Assembly (NCBI RefSeq): GCF_040215725.1
Contig: NZ_CP157969.1
Span: 124,001 to 188,000 of the forward strand
DNA from: Rhizobium sp. ZPR4
Lineage (GTDB): Bacteria; Pseudomonadota; Alphaproteobacteria; Rhizobiales; Rhizobiaceae
Reading direction: 5' to 3'
DNA length: 64,000 nt
Shown: piece after piece, positions 33,060 to 42,252 of the stretch
Position numbering within the stretch: position 1 is the first letter of the stretch
How the letters are laid out: every line of letters begins with the position of its first letter
Made by a program: the position numbers and the translations under genes
Notes under the pieces: model-generated
What the model saw: the letters and a program-made list of their open reading frames with translations, nothing else
Told to the model about the DNA's origin: nothing
Databases searched by the model: none

Positions 33060-33865
33060 ATGACGCATTTTATCTGCATCACATGTGGCGCACAGTTCGG
33101 CGAAGGCGACAGACCGCCGCCGACCTGCCCGATCTGCGAGGACGAGCGCCAGTTCGTACCTCAATCGGGGCAGGAATGGACCGACATGGCGGATATCGGC
33201 CGGAGGCATGCGGTAATCTGGAATGAAGAGGCCAAAGGCGTTCACAGTCTGCAGATCGCGCCCCATTTCGGCATTGGCCAGCGCGCCTTTCTGATCGAAG
33301 GACCTGATGGCAATATCCTCTGGGATTGCCTCAGCCTTATCGACGAGGCCAGCAAGGCGCGGATTGCCGCCATGGGCGGCTTAAGCGCGATCGCGATCTC
33401 CCACCCTCATTTCTATTCGTCGATGACCGAATGGAGTGCCGCCTGCGGCGGAGTGCCGATCCATATCCACGCCGACGATGGCGACTGGGTGCAAAGGCAG
33501 AGTGCTGTGCTACGTCTATGGAAAGGCGAGACGCTGCCGATTGGCGGAGCGACCATGATCCGGTGGGCGGCCACTTCAACGGCAGTTCCGTGCTCCATTG
33601 CCCCTGGCTCGAAGGCGGGCGCGGTGCTCTCTTCGTCGGCGACACAATGCAGGTGACCATGGACCGCAAATTCGTCAGCTTCATGCGCAGCTACCCAAAT
33701 CTCATCCCGCTCGCGCCCAGGGCCGTGACGGCGATATCGGAAGCTGTCCGACCCTATCGTTTCGAGGCGATCTATGGCGCATTCCCCGGCAGAACGGTCG
33801 AAAGCGACGGCAGCCGCGTGGTGGAGCGCTCCGCGGAAAGATACCTGAAGGCGATCGCAAGTTGA
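33060..33865 (+). pseudogene. Metallo-beta-lactamase-fold hydrolase with rubredoxin-like N-terminus, frameshifted
   Basis: Reading from ATG 33060 (GAGGAA upstream) gives a zinc-ribbon-like start CITCGAQFGEGDRPPPTC followed by an MBL-like domain with AISHPHFYSS. Near 33561 the frame is lost; homologous sequence continues in the -1 frame as GGHFNGSSVLHCPWLEGG and LFVGDTMQVTMDRKFVSF to a stop at 33865. Restoring one G in CGGTGGGC (33561-33568) would give a continuous protein of about 268 residues. This is either a recent inactivating deletion, a sequencing error in a G run, or less likely programmed frameshifting. Homologues are small MBL-fold hydrolases of unknown substrate. Confidence 0.75.
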
Positions 33866-33911
33866 GAATTTTGCAACCGATGTTCCGCTTCAGACATGGG
33901 CCTACTCATAC

Positions 33912-34871
33912 ATGAAACAGAAAATACCGACGCGGCGAACGCCGGATGCTGGGCTTGCCGCTGCAATCGTATCAGAGGTCATTGGTTGCACTCCGGTTAC
34001 TGTTAGACGCTTCACTACCGGCGCGCAGCACTATGTCTTCGATCTTCAGTTCGCTGACCGGCCTTCGGCCGTTATGCGCATTGCCGATCCATCCGCTCGG
34101 GCCGAAATGGCCGGTGCGGTTTATCTTTCGCGATTATTGCGGCCCGGTGGTGTGCCGCTTCCAGCCATTCTGGCCGAAGATATTGACGCGGAGTTTCCCT
34201 GGCTTCTGCTAGAGCGTTTTCCCGGCACGGATCTGGGTTCGGTCATCTTCAACCTTGCGGAAGAGAAGCTGGATAGGATTGCTTCACGCGTGGCGCATGC
34301 TCAGGCCATCACAGCAAGAACCATATCCGCAGGACGCTACGGATATGCCGCACGAGCGGAACAAGCGCCACACGGCGTGTGGTCGCAAGTGTTGCTTACC
34401 AATCTTGCTCGTTCGCGAGGGCGGATCGGATCTGCCGGATTGTTTGATGTCGGGCTGGTTGACGCAGTCGAACACGAGGTAACAATCCGACGCGAAGAGC
34501 TCGACAAGATTGAAGCGATACCTTTCCTGCATGACACCACGACAAAGAATGTAATTGTCACACCTGAGGGCGCGTTCAGCGGCATTGTTGACGTCGATGA
34601 TCTTTGCTTTGGCGATCCGCGTTATCCTGCCGCTTTAACATTGGCTGCGCTGATGGCCTATGGCGGCCCCGTGAGCTACGTCGATGCGTGGCTCCGGCAC
34701 GCTGGGCGAGCCGATGACCGGCTTTTTCGTCTTTACACGAGTGTCCTTCTACTGGACTTGATGGCCGAGCACGGCCACGTTTTCAACGGCAACGAGACTC
34801 CGTTAGCACCGGCAGTTCAGGCCGCGATGCAGAGCGCACTTGAGTTCAATCTCAACTTAGTACGGTCATGA
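33912..34871 (+). CDS. Phosphotransferase (APH/choline kinase-like) family protein
   Basis: A 319-residue kinase-like protein. It has VTVRRFTTGAQHYVFDLQF as the N-lobe loop, LLLERFPGTDL at the hinge, the catalytic segment FLHDTTTKNVIV (HD-X4-N) and the metal-binding GIVDVDDLCFGDPRYP. The fold is that of aminoglycoside/homoserine/choline kinases. Natural substrates of such orphan proteins are mostly unknown, and resistance should not be assumed. It follows the frameshifted MBL gene by 46 bp and ends before a convergent histidine kinase gene. Confidence 0.8.
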   Translation: MKQKIPTRRTPDAGLAAAIVSEVIGCTPVTVRRFTTGAQHYVFDLQFADRPSAVMRIADPSARAEMAGAVYLSRLLRPGGVPLPAILAEDIDAEFPWLLLERFPGTDLGSVIFNLAEEKLDRIASRVAHAQAITARTISAGRYGYAARAEQAPHGVWSQVLLTNLARSRGRIGSAGLFDVGLVDAVEHEVTIRREELDKIEAIPFLHDTTTKNVIVTPEGAFSGIVDVDDLCFGDPRYPAALTLAALMAYGGPVSYVDAWLRHAGRADDRLFRLYTSVLLLDLMAEHGHVFNGNETPLAPAVQAAMQSALEFNLNLVRS

Positions 34872-34957
34872 ATGCCGCGTAGTTCAAGACTTCACTACGC
34901 TCCGGCGGCCACCGGCGATATCCGTCCTTGTTTCCAGTCCAATCCGACCGCGCCGAA

Positions 34958-36343
34958 CTAGTTTTCCAGCGCCGCCTGCTTGTCCTTGACCAGCCGCGCC
35001 GGCAAATTGACGGTGACGGACAGTCCCCCAAGACTGGAACGGGCGAGCGTCAGCTTGCCGTCATAGGCTTCAACCAGATCCTTGGCGATCGCCAGGCCGA
35101 AGCCGGTTCCGGCGATGCTTTCGTCCAATCGTCTGCCGCGGCGGATGAAAGCCATTTCCGCATCCTCGGGCAGACCCGGGCCATCGTCTTCGATGCACAG
35201 CTCCACCCCCTCGGGCAACTGCGACAGGCGAACCTTGACCTTCCCGGCTGTCCATTTCCTGGCATTGTCGATCAGATTGCCTGTGATGTCGGCAAAATCC
35301 GCCTCGTCGATCGCCAGCCACATCTCGGTCGGCGCCATAAGTTCGAAATCGATCTTCCGCTCGGTCGACAGGCGCCGCATGACCGAGATGATCTTCTGGA
35401 GATCGGCGCTGGCATCCATGACGCCGACGGTATGGGCAGCCGCAAGGCTCGCGCGGGTTTGCGCCAGCGTTCGCTTGATCTGCGCCTCCATCCGGCTGAC
35501 TTCCGTCTGGATGGCCGCGGCCCGCTCCGACATGCCCTCTTCCGAAAGAATGCGGGCGGTCGCCTCAAGTGCTGCGAGCGGGGTCTTCAGACCATGCGCC
35601 AGATCGCCGGCGCGAGCTCGCGCCTGCGTCAACTGCGTCTCACGCGATGCGAGCAGGCCGTTGAGATCGTCGACGAGAGGCTGGACCTCGCGCGGAAACT
35701 GGCCGGTGATCTTGCGCGCGGATCGCTCCTGCACCGCCATCAATGCCGCGCGCAGATCGTTGAGCGGCCGCAATCCGTATCTCAGAAAGGCAATGACGGC
35801 CACGATGAGAGCGGCTGACAACACGCCCAGGGATGGCGCCATGGCGTAGAAGAAACGCCAGCGCGCGGGCGCGAGCTCGCGATTGTCCAGCCCCATCAAG
35901 ATATCGACCATCTGATCGCCCGTCGCCGAAGGGATGGAGATGGAGCGCTCGACGGCAAGAAGATGGCTGCCGTTCGGTCCTTTCATATCCGTTGCCCGGC
36001 CAGCATCGCGAGGGCGCGAACGAAGCCAGGGCAGATTCTGCTCCCAGAGGGATTGCGAGCGCAGCTCCACGTTGCCGTTGCGGCCGACCTGCCAATAGAA
36101 ACCGCCATTCGGGATGCCGAAACGGGAATCCGTCGGCGTATCGTCGAGAAAGAGCTGGTTGGACGAATTGATATCGACCGCGGCCAAAAGAACGCGCAAT
36201 TCCTCGTCTATCTCGGAGAGGGCAAGCGCCCTGACAGCCAGCCCGGAAATGGCATTGATGCCGACGCCTGCCAGAAAGGTTGCGACAATGATTGCCACCG
36301 CAGAACCCAGCAGCAACCGCCCTCGCAGCGAAAACGGCGTCAT
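34958..36343 (-). CDS. Sensor histidine kinase (PhoQ/QseC type)
   Basis: A 461-residue membrane sensor. One transmembrane segment near residues 10-35 and a second around 170-195 enclose a periplasmic sensor domain of about 140 residues, followed by HAMP, the dimerisation helix with the phospho-accepting histidine in DLAHGLKTPLAALEA (about residue 248), the N box NLIDNARKW, and G boxes DDGPGLP and GTGFGLAIAKDLVEAY. It should phosphorylate the response regulator encoded with a 4-bp overlap upstream. The stimulus is unknown; PhoQ-like sensors often respond to cations, pH or cationic peptides. Confidence 0.9.
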   Translation of the reverse strand: MTPFSLRGRLLLGSAVAIIVATFLAGVGINAISGLAVRALALSEIDEELRVLLAAVDINSSNQLFLDDTPTDSRFGIPNGGFYWQVGRNGNVELRSQSLWEQNLPWLRSRPRDAGRATDMKGPNGSHLLAVERSISIPSATGDQMVDILMGLDNRELAPARWRFFYAMAPSLGVLSAALIVAVIAFLRYGLRPLNDLRAALMAVQERSARKITGQFPREVQPLVDDLNGLLASRETQLTQARARAGDLAHGLKTPLAALEATARILSEEGMSERAAAIQTEVSRMEAQIKRTLAQTRASLAAAHTVGVMDASADLQKIISVMRRLSTERKIDFELMAPTEMWLAIDEADFADITGNLIDNARKWTAGKVKVRLSQLPEGVELCIEDDGPGLPEDAEMAFIRRGRRLDESIAGTGFGLAIAKDLVEAYDGKLTLARSSLGGLSVTVNLPARLVKDKQAALEN

Positions 36344-37011
36344 GACGGCGGCGCCTCGCGCGGAATGATATAGCCCTGGCCACGCCGCGTCTCGATGACA
36401 GTGCCGTCGAACTTGCGGCGCAGGCGGGCGACGACCACTTCAAGCGCGTTCGACAGAAGCTCCGTCTCTTCGTCATAGATGCTGTCGGCGATCTGCGTTC
36501 GGGAAAGCACAGTGCCGGCATTGTGCATCAGATAGGCAAGGAGCCGATATTCGAGCGCCGTCACCTGGACCGGCTGCCCACGAAACGAAACCGTACGCTG
36601 GCGCGTGTCAAGTTCCAGCACGCCGTTGGAAAGGATCGGAGAGGATTGTCCGGCGGCGCGGCGCATTAGTGCGCGCACGCGGGCCAGAAGTTCTTCCATG
36701 CGGAAAGGCTTGGTCAGATAGTCGTCGGCGCCCGCATCCATGCCGTCGACCTTGTCGCGCCAACCGTCTCGCGCCGTCAATATGATGACGGGCATACCGC
36801 GGCGTTCTGCACGCCAGCGTCGCAGCACCGTCAGGCCATCGAGCTTGGGAAGTCCGAGATCAAGGATGACAAGATCGAAATGCTCGATATCGCCGCGATA
36901 CCAAGCCTCCTCGCCGTTGCTCACGGTCGAGACGACATAATGCTGGTCCTCCAGGCAGCGGCGCATGTCCGCCACAATACTGGGCTCATCCTCAGCAATC
37001 AGAATGCGCAT
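36340..37011 (-). CDS. OmpR/PhoP-family response regulator
   Basis: A 223-residue regulator. The receiver domain has the acidic pocket EDEP (residues 7-10), the phospho-aspartate in LVILDLGLPKLDG (about residue 51) and the lysine in YLTKPF. The C-terminal winged helix includes RTQIADSIYDEETELLSNAL and VVARLRRKFDG. It pairs with the kinase gene that follows with a 4-bp overlap, and a PepSY-like gene precedes it by 2 bp. The three-gene unit is divergent from the Pls-like NRPS gene and may control it. Confidence 0.92.
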   Translation of the reverse strand: MRILIAEDEPSIVADMRRCLEDQHYVVSTVSNGEEAWYRGDIEHFDLVILDLGLPKLDGLTVLRRWRAERRGMPVIILTARDGWRDKVDGMDAGADDYLTKPFRMEELLARVRALMRRAAGQSSPILSNGVLELDTRQRTVSFRGQPVQVTALEYRLLAYLMHNAGTVLSRTQIADSIYDEETELLSNALEVVVARLRRKFDGTVIETRRGQGYIIPREAPPS

Positions 37012-37013
37012 TT

Positions 37014-37376
37014 TCAGCGTCTCTCGATCACGGCGAGTGTTGCACCGTCGAGCACTATGTCACCACGTTTGCCATCCGGCTTCAATACGCGCACGGCATA
37101 AGCCTGACGCCCAGCCCGGCGAACCCGCTTGATTCGCAGCACCTTTCCCGGCATTTCACGCGCGACGACCGCGTAAATCTCGCGCAGCGGCCGCAAGGTA
37201 CCGGCATCTTCGACCAGAACACTGCTATGCGAACGAGCTAATGCCTCCATGCCTGGCGAGCTCAGCAATGCCGTCACCAAGAGAACGGACAGCCAGCGGT
37301 GCCAGCCGGCTCTTCGCCCGAATATGCGCAACGATATCAATCCTTCTTCCGAGATAGCACACGGGGCTCGCCCCAC
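37014..37376 (-). CDS. Exported PepSY-like protein
   Basis: Up to 120 residues. A hydrophobic segment, SVLLVTALLSSPGMEALA, suggests export or membrane anchoring. The mature part is basic and ends in AYAVRVLKPDGKRGDIVLDG, like the short PepSY domains that accompany two-component systems and are thought to inhibit envelope peptidases or aid sensing. The start is not certain: a TTG at 37340 after GAAGGA is an alternative to ATG 37376. It is the first gene of the PepSY-regulator-kinase unit. Confidence 0.65.
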   Translation of the reverse strand: MGRAPCAISEEGLISLRIFGRRAGWHRWLSVLLVTALLSSPGMEALARSHSSVLVEDAGTLRPLREIYAVVAREMPGKVLRIKRVRRAGRQAYAVRVLKPDGKRGDIVLDGATLAVIERR

Positions 37377-37509
37377 GCCGATCCAAACATAGCTTTCCCA
37401 ACATTACAATTCCCTGACAGCGCCCGTAAGAGAGCTGCAAATTGAAGGGTGTATAAGCATTGATAGATGGCACGCTGATTGTGTCGAGTTTCGTTTCGCA
37501 GAAGTTACC

Positions 37510-40500
37510 ATGACTATCCAGATCTCGTCGATTACCCCAAATGCCAGCCTCTCGGTTTCCTCAGGCGGCATTCGGCCTGAGTTCGTCCGCAATGAAACCC
37601 TGGTGGACATATTCAAGGCAACGGTTGCCCGCAGCCCCGACAAGACGGCACTGACCCTGATCGGAACCGACCAGGCGATGACCTATGCCGAACTTGACCG
37701 GCTCTCCGATGAGGCGGCGCGTGCGCTCGGCCGTCGTGGTATCGGCCCCGGCGATTTCGTTGGCCTGTGGTTCCAACGCTCCCTTGAGCTACATGTCGCG
37801 CTTCTGGCGATTCTCAAGGCCGGAGCTGCCTATATCCCGTTCGATGCGTCCGCTCCTGCCGATCGCGTAGCTGTCAGCCTGGCCGATTGCGGCGCGAAAT
37901 GGCTGCTGACGCATGACGAAAAGGCGGCGCTCGCACCCGAATTCGATGGTCAGACACTGCTCCTCAAGACGCTGTTCGCCGAAGATGACGATGGCATTGC
38001 ACCGCGGGTCGCCACTCACGGCGATCCCGCTTATGCCATCTATACGTCCGGCTCCACGGGCAAGCCGAAGGGCATCGTCATCACACACCGGAATATCTGC
38101 CACTATCTGCGGGCGGGTAACGATGTCCTCGGCATGGTCGAATCGGATGTCGTTCTTCAGCAGGCCTCAGTTGCTTTCGACCTTTCGCTCGAAGAAATAT
38201 TCGTTCCCTATCTGGTCGGCGCGACGCTGAAGGTTGCCACATCTGCCGTCATGGCCGAGCTGGACAGGCTCGCCGATGTGCTGGAAGCGGAAAAGATCAC
38301 GGTCATCGATACCGTGCCGACCCTGCTCACCATGCTGGAACGCGATGTCGAAAGCTTGCGCATCATCATCGTCGGCGGCGAAGCCTGCCCTCCGGCAATC
38401 GTCAGCCGCTTCTCCAAAGCCGGCCGGCGCCTGATCAATACTTACGGCCCGACCGAGACGACGGTGGTTGCAACCTACGTCGAACTCGATCCTTCCCGAC
38501 CCATCACGATCGGCTGCCCGATCGCCAACACGACCGCCTATGTCGTTGATGAAAACCTGCAGCTTGTAGCGCGCGGCGATACCGGTGAATTGCTGATCGG
38601 CGGACCGGGTGTTGCTGCCGGATACAGAAACCTGCTGCAGCTGACCGCTGCCAAGTTCATCGCCAACCCCTTCGCGCCCCATAACGATCCGGTACTTTAC
38701 CGCAGCGGCGACGCCGTGTTGATGGACGAAGAAGGCCAGCTCCATTTCCTCGGCCGCATCGACGATCAGGTCAAGATACGCGGCTATCGCATCGAGCTCG
38801 GCGAGATCGAGATCGTTGTCGGTGAGCTCGCCGATGTGAAAGCTGCTTCCGTGGTCGTACATCGGCCGCCGGATGGCGAGGAGATGCTGGTCGCCCATGT
38901 CGTCACGACAGGCAGCAACTTCGATCGCGACAAGGCGCGCACAGTGCTCGCCGCGAAACTGCCGCCCTATATGGTGCCTGCCGCCTGGCACAGCCATGTG
39001 TCGCTGCCGCGGCTTTCCTCCGGCAAGATCGACCGCAAGACGCTTGCCGCAATCCCTCTGGTCGCCGACCAGTCGACGCAGGCACAAGAGCCGCCCCGCA
39101 CATGGACCGAAGCCCAGCTGCTGAAAGCGGCCACGGAGGCGCTTCGCCTGCGCTCCATCAGCTTCGAAGCCGATTTCTTCACCGAGCTCGGCGGTCACTC
39201 CATGCTCGCGGCCCGTTTCGTTTCCGAAGTCCGCAAGATCCCGCTGCTGGCAGGCATCGCCCTGCGCGACGTCTATGCCGGCCGCACCCTGCGTGGCATC
39301 GCGGCGATCCTGGAGCAGCGCACGGAGCGTACTTCCGGACAGGAGCGCAAGAATTTCGACCCGGTTCCGTGGCGCCGGCGCTTCCTCTGCGGTCTGGCGC
39401 AAGCGGTGGTGCTGCCCTTCATCGTCGCGATCGCAACGCTGCAATGGATCGGCCTGCTGCTCGCCTCGATCCTGCTGATCGATGACGGCGCCTCGGTCTG
39501 GAATGAAATTCTCATTCTGGGCGGCGTCTATCTCGCTCTCAATCTCGGCGAGAAGCTGGTTGTCGTTGCCCTCAAATGGCTCGTCATCGGCCGCACACGC
39601 CCTGGCGTCTATCCGCTGTGGGGCGCCTATTATTTCCGCATCTGGCTGATGCAACGCATCGTCCAGCTCACCGCTCCGAAATTCCTCAAGGGCTCGCCGC
39701 TCATCCGCGTCTATATGCGCGCACTCGGCGCCAGGGTCGGCAAGGATGCGATGATCGACGAATTCGAGGAAGGCGCGATCGACCTTGTGAGCGTCGGCGC
39801 AAGATCCAGCCTCGGCGTCAAGATCAAGCTCGCCAATGTCGAAGTCATCGGCAATGAGATCCATGTCGGCACGATCGATATCGGCGATGGCGTACAGATC
39901 GGCAACGGCTCCGTCATCGGCCATAACGTCAAAATCGGCGACGGCGCCGTCATCGGCGATCTGACGGCAATTGCCGCCGGCACCCATGTCGAGGCCCATA
40001 CTCGCTGGGACGGTTCGCCCGCTCGCCAGACCGGCCATGCGGAACATGAGGAAATGCCGGCGCATCCGGAACTCGGCGTCGCTGGACGCGTGTTCCAGTT
40101 CGCCGCCTATTTCGTTGCCTACAATCTCAGCCTCGTCGTCGGCCTGCTGCCGATCTTCCCGGCCTTCTACCTGTTCTCTGCCGTACAGCAGATCTATGCA
40201 CCTGGCTCCGACGAAGCCCTGTCCTGGGGAATGATCGCCGCACTCTCATGGCCGGCTTCCCTGCTGCTGATCGTCGTGTCCATGGCTGTCGTCGTGGTCT
40301 TGCGCTGGGTGCTGCTGCCCCGCGTCGTACCCGGCCGCTACTCGATCTTCGGCAATCTCTATTTCCGCAAATGGGTTGTCGGCCTGACCACCGAGGCCAT
40401 GCTGGAAACGCTGAACTCGCTCTACGCCACCGTCTTCATGCGCAACTGGTATCGCCTGATGGGTGCCAAGATCGGCAAGGGTACGGAAATCTCGGCAAAC

Positions 40501-41553
40501 TTCGCCGGTCGCTACGACCTCATCGAAATGGGCCGCGACAACTTCATCGGTGACGAGACCATCTTCGGCGACGAGGAAATCCAGAATGGCTGGATGATAC
40601 TCAAGCGCCTGAAGACGGGCGATCGCTGCTTCTTCGGCAACTCCTCCGTCATCTCGCAAGGTGCCGTGATCGAGAGCGATTCACTCGTCGGCATCAAGAC
40701 GCGCCTGCCCGACTCCATGCACGTCAAGGCAGGTGAAACCTGGTGCGGCAGCCCTGCCTTCCAGTTCCCGACGCGCGAGAGGCTGCAGGCGGCTGCGTCC
40801 GCCACCTATGCACCGCCGCTGCGTATGCGCCTTGTGCGCATCGTGTTCGAAGCCATGCATACCTCGTTGCCAACCGCCATTCTCATCGTCATGGCGCTCG
40901 CAATGTCCGACATGATGGCAAGCGCGATCGATGATGGCGCTTGGGGAAGACTGTTCTGGACGCTGATGGCTTCCGGCCTCGCAACTTCGGGCATCCTGTA
41001 TCTGGTCGCCGTCGCCTTTAAATGGACGCTCATCGGTACCTACAAGCCGATGAACCGGCCGATGTGGTCCTGGTGGGCAATGCGTACCGAGGCCGTCGCG
41101 GTCTTCTACGGCGGGCTCGCCAGCAAGATGCTGCTTGACTATCTGCGCGGCACGCCCTTCCTGCCATGGCTGCTCCGTCCCTTCGGCACCAAGATCGGCC
41201 AGGGGGCATGGATCAACAGCACCGATATCTGCGAGTTCGATTGCACCCATATCGGCGACCATGCCGTACTCAACATGGGATCCTGCCCGCAGACCCATCT
41301 CTATGAAGACCGCATCATGAAGGTCGGCCGCATCATGATCGGCAAAGGCGTCTCCATCGGTACGGGAAGCACCGTCCTGTACGAGGCCAATGTCGGCGAT
41401 TTCGCTGAGATCGGACCGCTGACCCTGGTCATGAAGGGTGAAGCCATCCCGCAAGGAACGTCATGGGTCGGCACCCCCGCCCAGGCGGTTCAAGCCGAGC
41501 AGGAGCAGGCCCCGGTTGCTCGGAAAGAGACCCTGCCCTCCGCCGCCGCGTGA
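37510..41553 (+). CDS. Pls/PosA-type membrane non-ribosomal peptide synthetase
   Basis: A 1347-residue single-module NRPS with the layout of epsilon-poly-L-lysine synthetase. The adenylation domain (about 30-510) shows A3 YTSGSTGKPKG (about 178), A5 NTYGPTE (about 310), A7 YRSGD (about 398), A8 DDQVKIRGYRIELGEIE (about 418) and A10 SGKIDRKTL (about 503). The thiolation domain follows with FFTELGGHSM, serine near residue 564. The rest alternates pairs of transmembrane segments (about 630-695, 860-945, 1115-1200) with three hexapeptide-repeat/C-like soluble parts. There is no thioesterase or normal condensation domain. Such enzymes polymerise one amino acid or couple it to a diamine. A phosphopantetheinyl transferase gene overlaps its stop. 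The amino acid is not predictable by eye. Confidence 0.9.
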   Translation: MTIQISSITPNASLSVSSGGIRPEFVRNETLVDIFKATVARSPDKTALTLIGTDQAMTYAELDRLSDEAARALGRRGIGPGDFVGLWFQRSLELHVALLAILKAGAAYIPFDASAPADRVAVSLADCGAKWLLTHDEKAALAPEFDGQTLLLKTLFAEDDDGIAPRVATHGDPAYAIYTSGSTGKPKGIVITHRNICHYLRAGNDVLGMVESDVVLQQASVAFDLSLEEIFVPYLVGATLKVATSAVMAELDRLADVLEAEKITVIDTVPTLLTMLERDVESLRIIIVGGEACPPAIVSRFSKAGRRLINTYGPTETTVVATYVELDPSRPITIGCPIANTTAYVVDENLQLVARGDTGELLIGGPGVAAGYRNLLQLTAAKFIANPFAPHNDPVLYRSGDAVLMDEEGQLHFLGRIDDQVKIRGYRIELGEIEIVVGELADVKAASVVVHRPPDGEEMLVAHVVTTGSNFDRDKARTVLAAKLPPYMVPAAWHSHVSLPRLSSGKIDRKTLAAIPLVADQSTQAQEPPRTWTEAQLLKAATEALRLRSISFEADFFTELGGHSMLAARFVSEVRKIPLLAGIALRDVYAGRTLRGIAAILEQRTERTSGQERKNFDPVPWRRRFLCGLAQAVVLPFIVAIATLQWIGLLLASILLIDDGASVWNEILILGGVYLALNLGEKLVVVALKWLVIGRTRPGVYPLWGAYYFRIWLMQRIVQLTAPKFLKGSPLIRVYMRALGARVGKDAMIDEFEEGAIDLVSVGARSSLGVKIKLANVEVIGNEIHVGTIDIGDGVQIGNGSVIGHNVKIGDGAVIGDLTAIAAGTHVEAHTRWDGSPARQTGHAEHEEMPAHPELGVAGRVFQFAAYFVAYNLSLVVGLLPIFPAFYLFSAVQQIYAPGSDEALSWGMIAALSWPASLLLIVVSMAVVVVLRWVLLPRVVPGRYSIFGNLYFRKWVVGLTTEAMLETLNSLYATVFMRNWYRLMGAKIGKGTEISANFAGRYDLIEMGRDNFIGDETIFGDEEIQNGWMILKRLKTGDRCFFGNSSVISQGAVIESDSLVGIKTRLPDSMHVKAGETWCGSPAFQFPTRERLQAAASATYAPPLRMRLVRIVFEAMHTSLPTAILIVMALAMSDMMASAIDDGAWGRLFWTLMASGLATSGILYLVAVAFKWTLIGTYKPMNRPMWSWWAMRTEAVAVFYGGLASKMLLDYLRGTPFLPWLLRPFGTKIGQGAWINSTDICEFDCTHIGDHAVLNMGSCPQTHLYEDRIMKVGRIMIGKGVSIGTGSTVLYEANVGDFAEIGPLTLVMKGEAIPQGTSWVGTPAQAVQAEQEQAPVARKETLPSAAA

Positions 41554-42179
41554 GCAGCGGCATGACGGCCCCTCGATTTGAGGTCGTCCTGACGGTCGCA
41601 AATGCGATCGCCATCCTTGTCCGCCCGATGCCGGGCGGACGAGCAGAGCGTGATAAGGTCGCGCAAGTAGCCTTGAGAACAGCAACACAGCGGGACGATC
41701 TTTCCATCTATCGCCGGCCAAGTGAACGGCCGGCGCTCAGGCATCCCTATCACGAACTGGGTATTTCGCTTTCGCATCGCGCCGATCTGCTGCTGGCGGG
41801 CTTTGCGCCTGATGGCGCTGTCGGTGTGGATATAGAGATCGAAGATATCAACGGATTCGAACCGGTGGCCTTTGCCGCCGATCACTTCTCACCGCAGGAA
41901 GCGGCCGCGGTAGCCGCCCTCGATAGCGCGGCGGCACTGGAGATTTGCTACCGGCTGTGGGTCGCCAAGGAGGCTGCATTGAAGATCAGCGGCCGCGGCA
42001 TTTTCGACGGGCTGGACGAACCCGATCTGGCGGCGCAACTGCACCTCCTCCGCACCGATGGCGCAATCATCCAGCTTGACGCCGGATCGCGGCTGCCGCC
42101 GATTGCACTCACCGTGACCCGGTTTGGCGGGGCCGCGGCTCAATCCGTCTATTGCGCCCTTGCCAGGGATATGAGCTGA
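41550..42179 (+). CDS. Sfp-type 4'-phosphopantetheinyl transferase
   Basis: About 209 residues. ELGISLSHRADLLLAGFAP, VGVDIEIEDI with the Mg2+-binding acidic residues, and YRLWVAKEAALKISGRG (W-X3-KEA) are the three Sfp/AcpT motifs. It should attach phosphopantetheine to the thiolation domain of the Pls-like synthetase. The GTG at 41550 overlaps the synthetase stop by four bases (GTGA); ATG 41562 is an in-frame alternative. A dedicated activator gene is strong support for a functional NRPS. Confidence 0.87.
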   Translation: MSSGMTAPRFEVVLTVANAIAILVRPMPGGRAERDKVAQVALRTATQRDDLSIYRRPSERPALRHPYHELGISLSHRADLLLAGFAPDGAVGVDIEIEDINGFEPVAFAADHFSPQEAAAVAALDSAAALEICYRLWVAKEAALKISGRGIFDGLDEPDLAAQLHLLRTDGAIIQLDAGSRLPPIALTVTRFGGAAAQSVYCALARDMS

Positions 42180-42252
42180 ACGGCCGTCGCTTGATGGCAA
42201 GCATTGCGGGCGAGCGCGGCTTGAAGCCGCGGCTTGTCATACCGTGTCGATA

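Noticed and set aside
33912..34871. Aminoglycoside resistance gene
   Set aside because: The APH-like kinase motifs do not by themselves indicate aminoglycoside substrates; the family is broad.
38167..40065. 632-codon minus-strand open frame opposite the NRPS gene
   Set aside because: It is antisense to well-conserved adenylation/thiolation motifs and has no recognisable domain; long shadow frames are expected in GC-rich DNA.
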